This document shows positions 54,140 through 64,000 of a stretch of 64,000 bases of DNA, one piece after another; positions within the stretch are counted from its first letter, which is position 1, and each line of letters opens with the position of its first letter. The DNA comes from Isoetes taiwanensis (lineage: Eukaryota > Streptophyta > Lycopodiopsida > Isoetales > Isoetaceae). Below the pieces are notes generated by a model. That model was given only the letters and a program-made list of their open reading frames with translations. It was not told the origin of the DNA and made no database searches. Location: NCBI GenBank assembly GCA_021234155.1, contig JAJEKV010000095.1, forward strand, positions 3,484,621 through 3,548,620, written 5' to 3'. A program made the position numbers and the translations under genes.

Positions 54140-54893
54140 CCTATTGACTACTCGGGAAGATGGCTCCTCTAAAGTTACCTGTAACTATGCTCTTATGACC
54201 AAGGTCTTATCAGCTGAAGTTGATCCTGTTAATCATGTTCAAGCGATGAAAGAACCACACTGGGTTGCAGCAATGGAAGACGAATTATCCATGTTACATA
54301 ACCAAGGTACATGGGAGCTGGTTCCTAAACCAACAGGGAAAAATATAATTGGAGCTAAATGGGTATTCAAAACAAAGTACCATGCTGATGGTACTCTTTC
54401 TAAGCACAAAGCAAGGCTGGTTGCAAAAGGGTTCAGTCAAAAAGAAGGGTTTGATTATCATGATGTGTTTGCTCCAGTTGTCAAGTTAGACACACTTAAA
54501 GCAGTAATAGCTTTGGCAGCGCAAAAAGGCTGGCCTCTCCATCAAATGGATTTCAAATCCGCCTTTTTGAATGGAGATCTAGAAGAGGAACTTTACATGT
54601 TTCAACCACCAGGCTTTAAAGATAAGGAGCATCCAACTTACGTGTGCAAATTGAAAAAGAGCCCTGTATGGCCTCAGACAAGCTCAGGCTTTGGAATCAG
54701 AAAATCAATGCATTTCTCTTGCGTCTTGGTTACCAGAGATCTAGAGCAGACCCGAGCCTTTATTTCATGTTCACTGATTCTCAAGTTAGTGTGCTCCTTC
54801 TCTATGTTGATGACACGATTATGACAGGGGATGCAGATTCTATTGTTTCTCATACTAAGAAAGCTCTTCTGAGAAAAATTTTGAAGTAATGAT
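54140..54893 (+). pseudogene. copia reverse transcriptase, frameshifted
   Basis: HWVAAMEDELSMLHNQGTWE, GAKWVFKTKYHADGTLSKHK, QMDFKSAFLNGDLEEELYM (motif A Asp) and the active-site box LLYVDDTIMTGD near 54810. The frame changes near 54660 between LKKS and LYGLKQ-like text, so A and C motifs are in different frames. Confidence 0.92.
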
Positions 54894-55660
54894 TTGGGCC
54901 TAATGCATTATTGTTTGGGAATGGAAATTTGGCAAGGTGCTCAAAGCATTCATCTCACTCAGCAGAAGTACACCACTGAACTTCTTGAGAAGTTTCATAT
55001 GGCAGATTGCAAAGCATCATCCACTCCGTTTGAGGTAGGTTGCACTCTAACTCTAGACTCCAACCATCCGGATGTTGATGCCACTCTTTATTTACAGATA
55101 GCTAGTTGGGGCTTTACTTTATCTTACCAACACTAGGCCAGATTTGGTATATCTTTGTTTGCAGTCCTTACTAGGTTTATGCATCATCCTAAAGTACCGC
55201 ATTGGAAAGCAGCTAAACGAAGTTCTCCATTACCCTCAAAGGTACTCAAAGTGAAGGAGTCCTATATACCAAAGTTGATCATCCTACTCTTATGTTGTTC
55301 TCGATTCGATATGGCATCTACAGATCTTGAGAAAAGAAAATGCATTCTTGGATTCGTTTCCTTTCTTGGAGGCAATCCTATTAGTTGCGGATCTAAAAAG
55401 CAAAAGACAAACAAAGATCAGTACACCGAGGCTGAACTCAAGGCCTTGGTTACAACAATTACAAGAGATGCATTTGGTTGGTTCACTTATATGAAGATTT
55501 GGGCTGTCCACTCAAACCTCGCAACCATTTACTGTGGATAACAGTGGAGCCATTGCTCATGCCAAAGTATCAAGCATATGGATATCAAACTGTGGTTTGT
55601 CAAAGAGCAGCTCAAAATGGATATCTCTTGTTTGTCTTCTTTGCTCTACCAAACATCAAG
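54894..55660 (+). pseudogene. copia connection and RNase H segment
   Basis: LMHYCLGMEIWQGAQSIHLT, then TDLEKRKCILGFVSFLGGNP and TEAELKALVTTITRDA, the copia RNase H text, then DNSGAIAHAKVSS-like sequence. Several frame changes and stops. Confidence 0.88.
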
Positions 55661-55845
55661 TTGCTTTGATGGGTTCACAAAACCTCTTGGAGGACATCAA
55701 TTCGTCGGATGAAGCAGCTCTTGCATGTTCTGCCCCATGCTCATTCTCAGGGGGGATCATAGTATTTCTTTTCTCTAAAGCCTCTCCCTCAGGAGTTTTT
55801 TTTGTTTGTTCTCTGTTTCTGTTTTTTTAGTTCAGTCCTGCTAGT

Positions 55846-55857
55846 CATCAGGGGGGA
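55846..55857 (+). promoter_or_regulatory. Polypurine tract of the copia element
   Basis: CATCAGGGGGGA directly before the 3' LTR. Confidence 0.8.
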
Positions 55858-56055
55858 TGTTAGCAAGACACATGTCACGTGTCTATTCATAGATGACTAG
55901 GCATGCCACCTAGGTGTTGCTGACATGGCTCTCCTATAAAGCCATAGTCACGCTTCATTGTTTTTCATTCAGAGTTCACTCACTAGACTAGCTAGATCGT
56001 CTATCTCATTCTATCCTTGCAGTCTTCATCCTATTCATATCCAGTCATATCTTCA
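55858..56055 (+). repeat. 3' LTR of the copia element
   Basis: Same 198-bp sequence as the 5' LTR by visual comparison; followed by TGTGT. Confidence 0.95.
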
Positions 56056-56060
56056 TGTGT

Positions 56061-57600
56061 ATATTCAACATTTCGAGCACATGATTCATAGCATAAGGTA
56101 GATTTTCTTTCTTGTGATCTACTATAAGAGTAGAATTAAATAGATCGATGCTGATACATTGATCTATTAGATTTAAGACCTACTAGGTTTGCGATATCCT
56201 GGATTGTTCTAAAGCAAGACATAAGGGTATGTGCATGGGTTCTACCAGGCCTATGAGGTTATTGATCTTGTTAAAGAAAGGCACAAGATCACAACTCTGC
56301 GTCAATACTTGTATGACTTGGAGTTAATATGTTCTTTAATGTGGTGAACCTTGCACGGGACAGACCATCCTAAACCAGTATAGATGGATATGGATTGGAG
56401 AGAGTGATTTAATACAAGAATCAATATATGTACAATCAGACTTTCTGCAGATACAAATGGGTCTCTTGGCTATAACATGTCCTGAGCCTGTTGCCTTTGA
56501 ATCTTTGACACCTTCATATTTCGGTTTACCTATTATACAAACATACTATTAGCATAGATTTACCATCTGCTGAGAATTAGCCGTCTATGAGAAACATGAC
56601 TAAGTCTCTCGTTCCGTTGCAGTCAAAATTCAGCATCTAGGTGTCTGTTTAAATTTGATGGCTACTCACAGCTAGAGGTGATGCACAATTAGACAAGAGG
56701 TAAGGCATCCTTTACATCAACCCATGTGGAGCTAAGGGCCAGCTGGCAAAAGAGACTTCCATGGAGAGAATTTGACCTTCACTGGTCATGCGGCAGGTGG
56801 GACTTTTGTTTGTTACTTTTGTCACTACCAATGAAGGAGGAAGTGATTTCCTCATGACAGGAATATTTCTCTATTTAAAATCTTGTTTATTCAACGAATT
56901 TATGTTGCCTCATTTAAAGAAAGTAGAGCACTTTATATGTAACCTTTGCTAAGGATACAACCTCATGTTTTGCAGAACAATATGCATGTAAATATGAAAT
57001 ATGTTTCAGGACTGAAGTTCCTTCCAAGTTCCTTCGTGTTGGCATGGCGGAAGACAACACTATCCCTATCAACAAATGGGTTTTCAAGCACAAGATCTGA
57101 TTCTAGTCAAGAATAGCAAATAAATATACGTGTTATTTTCCATTCTGAAAGAGAGCATGTAAGGGGAGACCACCATCCCTTGGTCTTGCTTGTGTTTTGG
57201 CTTCGGTTAAGAAAAGCCCTCATCCTTTGGGATATGTTATTGAGACAAATTTGGTACTAATAAAGCTAAGGTTTTTCAAGAAGCGTCTGAGTTTGGAAGG
57301 ATGAGGAATTTGAAGTTGGGCTCCCAACTTATGATCTTTAGTTGTGATGGGTGATAACAGGAACACTACTTATGGTTCTTATGTAACACCACTTATGGTT
57401 CTTATGTCTGCAAGAAAAGATATGAATGGTTTTCAGATCGAGATTAGTTTTCAGGGCAGAAAAGTTTAGTCATTGATTCATCGTATAGAAACATACTGAT
57501 CAAGGCAGGATATTAACAACAAACTTCAGAATAATGGGAAAAAGGAAGTTTATAAATTGCCACTCTTGAAACAAAGATTAGACTAAAGCTCACCCTAACG
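56061..57600. other. Gene-poor stretch with a few coding-like traces
   Basis: EVPSKFLRVGMAEDNTIPIN (57010-57070) followed by KWVFKHK and a TGA reads like protein but matches nothing I know. No other feature. Confidence 0.3.
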
Positions 57601-57605
57601 TCTGT

Positions 57606-57744
57606 GATTATGCACATTGCTTGCATAGCGAAAATATAACATTTGTCGCTATGTACATTGTTGGCATTAGAGGTTATGCATATTGCTTGCATTAGCAAAA
57701 TATAACATTTGCCGCTATGTACATTGTTGGCATTAGAGGTTCTG
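57606..57744 (+). repeat. Tandem duplication of about 70 bp
   Basis: ATTATGCACATTGCTTGCAT..AAAATATAACATTTG(T/C)CGCTATG and TACATTGTTGGCATTAGAGGTT occur twice in succession (from about 57606 and 57675). Confidence 0.85.
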
Positions 57745-58522
57745 CTAACATTTATTAGATTGCTTATGTTAATAAACCAATGCTAGTTGTACGTCAAAGC
57801 ATTTACCATAGAGACTTTGGTAAGAGTTTATAGGTAGAGGCTTTGGTAACAGTTATTATGTTGCTCAACGCTAGGGACATTTGGACTTGCACTTATTTGA
57901 TAGTAACTACTGCTATTGGAATGCTTCAAGATACAACATTGAAATTTTGGACATCAAAATACACTTCCATAGGCTTGATCGTTGATCAATTTAATTCAAA
58001 TCAATTATTTCAGGCTGTGTATGCATCTGGAATAGTTAGAAATCTCTTGAAGTATAACAACATAGAGAAAGACTTGAATTAAAGATTTGCTAATCACTAT
58101 AGTGAAAGTGCTGAAAGTATTCTAATGTGTTCTCTAAGTGGACTAGATCCTACTATCTTCCTCCTTGTGTAAAAGAGTAGGGTGGGTTCAATTTCAATTT
58201 TGAAGGGCACTGTGTTTGAGAGTGCCTTTATTTTTACACTAACAATTGTTGTCAGGAATAGCAACAAAGTTTTATATTCGATGGGGCTCATTAACTAATA
58301 TGTGCGAATATGCTTCTGATTGTATGTCCATTGAGACCCAAGTCATCAGTTAAGGTTTGTACAAGACATTCTCTCAATTGCAAAATGACATGCAAGCTGC
58401 TATTGTGCTCAAATTCATTGTAAAAGCACTTTTATGTTTGAGTTTTGATGTCAGAAGAAGTTGAGCAAGAACTATAGAAAGCTTATGGCTAGGAAAAATC
58501 ATGAATAGATTCGAAGATCTCT

Positions 58523-59883
58523 TTTTTTTTTTTTTTTTTTTGAAGGCACGGTAGATTTTGTATTCATTCATATGATATAAAGTTACAACACATACATGAT
58601 TCCATAAGAATCATATTGGAAGAATTCCAGCACATAAAAAAACCTTAATATCTAGGGGGAACCCAGAAGATCCAGGGAAAAATAAGAAACTACTAACATA
58701 AAGTAGAATGAATGGACAAGTTAAGTACTACCAATGGAGTCATTCAACATCTTCTTCGGCTTCAACATACTATAGTGGTAAACCATCCTTCTTCTGCTAA
58801 AACCAATTACTATAGGAACCTCTCCATGGTTTCCAACAACTGATCCATTTGTTAGCCCAACTGTAGCAGCTTCTGTTACCCTTAATGGCCACATATAGAT
58901 TAAGCCCAAGAAAGATTTTCAGCATCCTTTGCAAACTGGAAGAGTAAAACATGAACCAAAATCTAGAGGAAACAGAAAAGGACATGTAGACAAATAATTA
59001 CCCAACTCTTATGCCTGAAGATGAACATTCCCATTATAAAGGCAGTGCAATCTCCTAGCTCGCCATAAATCTGAATCCAATGAACACCAACTAGACCATA
59101 GCCCAGCCCTAAAAATGTGATCCGAAAGATGGTGCATTGTTGGAGATGCCTCTAGATCATCATGTTCACTTACAAGTAAGAATTCAGTAGCTATCCATCC
59201 ACAAACCCTCCATCAGAAAATGAAATCCAAGGTCTCTCGCCACTTGAATTTCAAGACTTCGGATCTAGTAAACTGATCACAGCTGCTAGGATACATAAAA
59301 ATCTCCACATATACATAGAATATATGGATGGAAGCAATAATAAAATTAGAATAGGCTGCCACACTATTCTTAAAGCTGCCACATGCTTTTAAAGTTCTGA
59401 TTCTTTGTAACCAAATGACCTCTTGATCATCCAAAATTCCTTAAATTGATGGAAAATTTATAGAGACTTCAAACAATCATCTTGAAGCTGGTTAGACTTA
59501 GAATAAGCCCAACCCACTAGACTACTCTCCAGAGCCCAGCCTTAAATTATAAATTGTGAGAAGACACCTAATATGCCAACAAGTCTTGAAATCTGACTAA
59601 TCAATCTGCCATAGCTACATAAAGGAACAGAACTTGTTGTCTCCATCTTCCTATTCTATGTACATTCTGCCAGCAAGACGTGGAAAAGGAAGGAAGGTTC
59701 CTGCCAGATTATTAGGATGAAATAAGGATCACCTGGATGAAGCCACGATCCTTGTTGCTCAAAATCAAAGCTGGAGAAATCCCTTCGGCTGGCTCCAATT
59801 GAGTCGTTGCTGCCCTTACCCATCCCTCCAAGATCTTCACAGAGTACCTTCTGTGAAAAGCTTGTGGCTCCTGCGAACCTCAT
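58523..59883 (-). pseudogene. Poly(A)-tailed retrocopy-like segment
   Basis: On the minus strand, coding-like pieces run from MRFAGATSFSQKVLCEDLGG (59883) through FTRSEVLKFKWRETLDFIF and HLSDHIFRAGLWSSWCSLDS. They continue with DLWRARRLHCLYNGNVHLQA and WPLRVTEAATVGLTNGSVV to GFSRRRMVYHYSMLKPKKML (58726). A 3'-UTR-like stretch follows and a run of about 22 A (58523-58544 as T). Frames shift several times. The oligo(A) end points to reverse transcription, either a processed mRNA or a non-LTR element 3' end. The family is not recognised and no convincing target duplication was found. Confidence 0.4.
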
Positions 59884-59889
59884 GATGGG

Positions 59890-60720
59890 GGTTATGGTTT
59901 TCTGTTGTGGCTATGGGGCATAGAATTGAGACTGTTTAACTGAGAAATAAATTCCTTCTAAGATTCGATGGAAATGTATTTTATAATGTATGTTTTGTAT
60001 TGATCCTATCTCTAGCGTTTTATGAAAGGTGTTGGTCTGGCTATATTCTGCAAAAATACCATCCACATTAGCCTGGCTATATTTTGCAATGCATAGGAAA
60101 TTCAAGAGATAGTTCCAGAGTAGTAGATTTCATTTTATTACAAAATGCTCCATTCTACAATGGTTCTAGCATACACCATGGACCTGAACATGAGACATGT
60201 CTGACCTGAGGTTTTTGTTCTCTACGATGTTAGCAGGCAATTGTCAACTTGTACTATCCATATTTAGTAACATAGAATATAAGCATAATTAGCTTTGACT
60301 TGTGATATGGCATCTAAATCATATCAAGTGAAAGAACTGTAATAATATATGCTCTAGGTCTTCACAGTCTGAAGGAAACACATTCCAAGCGAATATCTTT
60401 GGAAAGAGTTCCATTGCCTCCAGCATTTATCACAATTGGATGTTGTCACCATAATATTCTGTGAGGACATGCTACATTCTGGCATTTGTTCAACGAAGTC
60501 AAATGCTAAGGCACTTGCTGGAACAGCTCAAAGGCACCACCCACACCATGTCCTACAATTTGCTATGCAAAGTAAATATGTAGCATAATAACAGGGGGTT
60601 TTCTTTGTGTTTTTGTACGCTTTTCACTAAGGTTTTCCTATGATTTCGTGATGTATTCAAATGGATGTACTAATGCGTACATCTAGAGTGCACCATTTCT
60701 GAGCCATTGATTTTAGCCTT
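59890..60720. other. Intergenic, nothing recognised
   Basis: GGCTATATT(C/T)TGCAAAAAT/GCAATGC and related text recur near 60035 and 60074. No gene or element. Confidence 0.35.
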
Positions 60721-60727
60721 TTTTTCC

Positions 60728-60845
60728 AATGGTCAATAACCAATGGCTCACAACAAAAGCCCTTTTTTTGTGCGTGTGGTGCATAATGGTCAACAACCAA
60801 TGGCTCACAACAAGCCCTCTTTTTGTGTGTGTGGTGCATAATGGG
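60728..60845 (+). repeat. Tandem duplication of about 62 bp
   Basis: ATGGTCAA(T/C)AACCAATGGCTC, ACAACAA..GCCCT and TTTTTGTG(C/T)GTGTGGTGCATAATGG occur twice (from about 60728 and 60787). Confidence 0.85.
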
Positions 60846-60904
60846 CACATGAAGGGCTTGAAGGGCGCATGTAGTGCAGTTTCCCCGCCGGCAACACATT
60901 TCTT

Positions 60905-60985
60905 ATCATAACTTTTGATCCAGAGCTCTGTTTGAGATGATTTTTATTGCGTTGGAAAGCTCTCTCTGAGATCTTTTTGATAGTG
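60905..60985 (+). repeat. Outlying relative of the 173-bp unit
   Basis: CATAACTTTTGATCCAGAGCT, CTGTTTGAGATGATTTTTA, GTTGGAAAGCTCTCTCTGAGA resembles the unit middle CATAACTCTTGCATCCGGACT, CCGTTTTCGATGTTCTTTAG, TTGTTGGAAAGCTTGTTCAGAGA, without the palindrome. A distant copy or common ancestor is likely. Confidence 0.5.
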
Positions 60986-61093
60986 TATGATATGGTTATG
61001 TTTGGTTAAGTTATCTATGCTAAAACAGCAATTTTTCGTCCGGGTTTTGTAGGCTTTCACATCCTACCAGCTGATTAATACAGGATTGCGCTA

Positions 61094-61360
61094 TTGGATA
61101 TTGTTTTATGGCTCATTCCGAATGAAGCTTGCAAAAAATTACCATGCAATTTAGATTTTGAGGCAGTTATTAAGCAAATTCCAAGGCTTCTAGATCCTTG
61201 TGCTAACAAGCAAAAAAGTTTCCCACTTTGGTTTCTCACCACAAGAATCCATGGAGGCCAAAGGCTGCTGTTAAATTCTAGTTCAAAAATGTTTGTGTAT
61301 GGGTGTTGCAAACTTTATGACTTTCAGAATAATGGGATCAATCCGCTCTATCTTTATGGT
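61094..61360 (+). other. Possible coding fragment, unrecognised
   Basis: Open frame with ACKKLPCNLDFEAVIKQIPR and FPLWFLTTRIHGGQRLLLNS, reaching a GGTAAC donor-like site at about 61359. Protein-like composition but no known motif; could be an exon or chance. Confidence 0.22.
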
Positions 61361-61439
61361 AACTTTTACTTATGTTCTATTTGTTTTATTGTGATGAAAT
61401 TCAAAAGCTACAGGTGATGAAAGCCTCAAAGGAATTCTA

Positions 61440-61735
61440 GTTTTTTTTGGTTTGAATTCTAAATTTTTTTGTCACCGGGGGATGTCCCTAAGGCCCGAAG
61501 GCCAAAAAATTTTTTTGCAACACAAACCATTAACATCCAACATATAAAAATTAAATCCCCCAACACATAACAACCATTGACATTAACAACCAACACATAA
61601 CTACCATTGACATTAATTAACACAACCATTGGGTCCAACACATTTAAATTAAAATCCCCCTTAAACCCCCTTTGGTTTGGGTGCATATTCACACGGGGGG
61701 TGACTCCGGGCAACGAGAGCTGTTGGATAGGCATA
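61440..61735. repeat. Low-complexity, GGGGG/CCCCC-bounded repeat block
   Basis: ACCGGGGGATGTCCCTAAGG, AGGCCCGAAGGCC (inverted), several ACCATTGACATTAA/CAACACATAAC words, TTAAAATCCCCCTTAAACCC and CACGGGGGGTGACTCCGGGC. AT-rich repeats lie between G/C-run ends. It looks like a short mobile repeat, but I could not define termini. Confidence 0.4.
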
Positions 61736-61749
61736 TTCACCCCTTATTC

Positions 61750-62240
61750 CTTAATCTACACTGTACGTAAAGTTCCTCGTTTGTGGGGTATGCAAGTACA
61801 AAATTTGCTATACTGTATAACAACATGGAAATAAGGCAAGGTTGAATAAATGCGTCTGGCATGCACGTACAACACATTAAAGGACTTTTAACTCTTAGTA
61901 TAACAAATGGAGCAGTTAACCGTAATGCCATGGTGCTGTACTCAGATTATATTTAGAAAAGCGATTTATGGGCTTGCATGGATCTAATACTAAAGGTATG
62001 AGATATTTTTCTAGGAAGGAATCCCAAGTGGCTGGGAGGAAGTAGCAGACATATACATGGTGGCATGTATATGCAATGGTGAAAGTGTAATGATAGATAA
62101 ATGCAAATCTTAACCATTGGAAATAGAAGAGCAGCATAAATTAAAGAATAACTTTAGGGCTCCGATTTTCTTTTACAAAAGTCGTGAGACTTAGAGAATC
62201 GAGGTAAGATTGTGAGAATCGAGGTGCTGCCAGGCAGCCA
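61750..62240. other. Probable upstream region of the 62.4-kb gene
   Basis: No coding frame of note. GAGAATCGAGGTAAGATTGT and GAGAATCGAGGTGCTGCC (62194 and 62215) form a short direct repeat just upstream of the putative leader. Confidence 0.3.
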
Positions 62241-62410
62241 AAATTGATGACCCAGGATTCTCCCGGGTTTTTGCTAAGGCCATTCAGAAGGATGGGTTTT
62301 TTCTCAAACAGTTTTTCTGAAGGCGGCTGCTCACAAGACGGTTTAGAGCTTTACACTAAAATCAACGGTGTGAGTAAGCTAGAAGACCTGTTGATTTCGA
62401 AGCCGTACAG

Positions 62411-62608
62411 ATGGATAGGAGAGGTGGAGGCAGAAGTTTTGAATCTAAACGTGGATTTAGTGAAGGAAATGATAGTTATGGAGCAAACAAAAGGGGATAC
62501 TTCAACAGAAGACAAACTGGATACCATGGGGGATCTGTAAATGCTGAGAAGTTCGTCCCAGAGATGCAATTCGATGAAAATATGGACTCTGATAATGAAG
62601 ATTTTCAG
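62411..62608 (+). CDS. First exon of an RG-rich protein gene (continues downstream)
   Basis: ATG at 62411 begins MDRRGGGRSFESKRGFSEGN, continues YGANKRGYFNRRQTGYHGG and AEKFVPEMQFDENMDSDNED, and ends exactly at CAG|GTATGC, phase 0, 66 codons. The RG/Gly/Tyr-rich start is typical of RNA-binding and nucleolar proteins. A leader-like region precedes it. Following exons could not be identified in 62.6-64 kb (the frame at 63381-63641 after TTGCAG may or may not belong). No domain is seen; partial gene. Confidence 0.5.
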
Positions 62609-62609
62609 G

Positions 62610-64000
62610 TATGCATATCTTATGTAATATGGGTCTGAGATAAAATGATTCCAGATTGAAGAAAATATGTTGGTCATGATCTAGTAATGCATCAACAGGT
62701 TTTTTCTAGTGGTAAAATGCTGAGAGATAGCGTAATATATGTTTGGTTGTTTGCCAAAACTATTCTGGATAGCAAATTAACATGTGGCCGTATTGCATAT
62801 GCCAATGGTGGCACAATATAATGATTCTGACCCGATCAAGACAGTGGTTACAGCGGTAAATATAAGGGGGAATAATTTCTATTCTTAAAGTATGGCATGT
62901 CTGCCATTTTGAAAAGCACATAAATGTATGGCCTGATATCATATGCCTAAGTTGGCATACATGTTGGAGAAGTTTCGCCCCCGCCAAGGCAAGGATTGAT
63001 TAAAATGCTAGGAAGAAGGGGGAATATCTTTTGTATTCTTAGATTAACGCCTTGTTATCTTCTTATACTAGGACACAATGATACCTCGATGGTTAATTCT
63101 CGGACACATCCTAAAGCCTTGCGCTTAGTTAAGTATTGTGCTCTGTGTTTGAGAGCAATGTAATTTTCAGATTTGTACTCTATTTTCAAGAGGGAAATGA
63201 TCATATATATCTGCATAAGAGGTCCTGGAAATGCATCCTGATGGTAATAAGGATGTCATTTCTTGATTGACAAATCTTTTTTGTTTGATGTTTCGTTGTT
63301 TTATGATGCTTTTACTAATCAAGAGCAAAGGGTACAATGGGTGAAGGGCTTAAGAGCCCCAGAATTACCCTAAGTACCTTTTGGCCCTTGTACCTTTACC
63401 GAGTCCATCGCTAATGTGTACTTGTTTGGCTGCAGGTACGTGGTATTCTGCTCCCATTGTGCCTTCCTTTGCTGTTATGGTGTGTTTTAGCAAAAACGAC
63501 TGCATGGATCAAACAAAAAGGCTTTATGGAATGAAGTGCACATTCAGGACTGTTTTCTTGCACAAAGGATGTACTTTAAGGCTACAAAATACCGTTCAGG
63601 AAGTTGCATTTCTGTTTATCTTCTATCGTTATAAATTTTGAATGAAAACGATGTTTTAATCATATGAAACATTTTTCTGCTATTTAGTAGGATAATACTG
63701 CAGACTATATATATGTCTGGAGATCTACAAAAAACAGGTACTTTTGACATCAAAATTAAGTCTACTTCTGTAGCAATTTTTCAGCTTAGAAGATGGTGGA
63801 ACTAAAGTAATATTTTATGGCTTCTTTTTGTGACATGTTATCTTGCTTAAAAAATCTGAGATAATGATGTAAAAGGGTTGAAATCTAAGTTAATGATATA
63901 TAGCTGTCTAGCACATGGGAACAGTGGTGAATATACATGAGTTTTCCAGAAAAGCACCGTGAACATGTTCTTGCACTCATATTGAATTGAATGCTAAAAA
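62610..64000. other. Putative intron and unassigned sequence
   Basis: AT-rich. A TGCAG|GTACGTGG site at 63436 and the frame CMDQTKRLYGMKCTFRTVFL (63480-63600) are possible exon traces. Nothing else is supported before the window ends. Confidence 0.25.

Larger units (their letters stand above)
50835..56055 (+). mobile_element. Full-length Ty1/copia retrotransposon with defective gag-pol
   Basis: LTRs at 50835-51032 and 55858-56055 (198 bp each) are identical as far as I can read. TGTGT target duplications sit at 50830-50834 and 56056-56060. The primer-binding site TGGTATCAGAGC follows the 5' LTR, and the purine tract GGGGGGA precedes the 3' LTR. Protein order is gag, zinc knuckle, protease, integrase, RT, RNase H, the copia order. 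The coding part is split over at least eight frames with stops, so it cannot make its own proteins, yet the LTRs show no age. Confidence 0.96.

Noticed and set aside
58480-59970. AGATTCGA as target duplication of the poly(A) segment
   Set aside because: The left copy is separated from the T-run by several bases that do not match the right side.
61459-61740. 93-codon minus-strand ORF
   Set aside because: Built of repeated VLVVNVNG/YVLGD text from a low-complexity repeat.
1-64000. Integrated viral sequence
   Set aside because: RT-bearing segments are copia-type or the RT-like family described; no movement protein, coat protein or viral replicase was recognised.

Overview
The window looks like nuclear DNA of a land plant with a large, repeat-rich genome. 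The evidence is plant-type spliced genes (a glycoside hydrolase family 28 gene, a CPSF73-I-like gene, a GIGANTEA-like 3' end, a SINE1-like armadillo-repeat gene), Ty1/copia-class LTR elements primed by initiator-methionine tRNA, and a repeat with a tRNA-derived head. A GIGANTEA-like exon pair together with reverse-transcriptase-like and uncharacterised element proteins of the kind I associate with algae and invertebrates makes a seed-free vascular plant (fern or lycophyte) my best guess. That is inference, not proof. I saw no bacterial operons, CRISPR array, rRNA or intact tRNA gene.

Layout. 0.4-1.6 kb: an acyl-protein-thioesterase-like pseudogene that has lost its nucleophile segment. 1.6-4.2 kb: mostly featureless, with one tandem duplication. 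4.27-10.65 kb: a decayed ORF of an uncharacterised large-protein family, split in two by a 4545-bp DNA-transposon-like insertion (5144-9688). That insertion has 25-bp terminal inverted repeats, a GATA target-site duplication and an internal array of 173-bp repeats, each carrying a GGGCG/CGCCC palindrome. 12.5-14.6 kb: a reverse transcriptase with motifs A, B and C, broken by two frameshifts. 14.6-24 kb: sparse, with one candidate multi-exon gene at 17.4-18.2 kb. 24.2-26.1 kb and 30.2-32.5 kb: copies of a roughly 1-kb repeat made of degenerate GAATCTAGGGGAATCTT-like arrays, TTCTAGAA arrays that read as heat-shock elements, and a tRNA-like head on the minus strand. 28 kb: the last two exons of a GIGANTEA-like gene.

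33.2-35.3 kb: an apparently intact three-exon GH28 gene (495 aa), the best protein-coding gene in the window. 36.7-37.6 kb (minus): a SINE1-like ARM-repeat gene with two frameshifts. 39.7-40.8 kb: a 1.07-kb TIR element rich in GGAAC motifs. 41.3-43.9 kb: a CPSF73-I pseudogene. 45.1 kb: a second copy of its upstream flank. 46.6-50.4 kb: an unrecognised coding-like segment in two copies, the second interrupted by a 2.4-kb non-autonomous LTR element whose small acidic ORF has two SUMO-interaction-like motifs. 50.8-56.1 kb: a complete Ty1/copia element with identical LTRs but a broken gag-pol. 56-64 kb: small tandem duplications, a poly(A)-tailed minus-strand retrocopy-like segment, and an RG-rich first exon at 62.4 kb.

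The genes do not form a pathway. The window records gene decay and nested transposition. The strongest candidate for something undescribed is the 4.5-kb TIR element and its palindromic 173-bp array. Next come the retroelement ORF with paired SIM-like motifs and the repeat family carrying heat-shock-element arrays.
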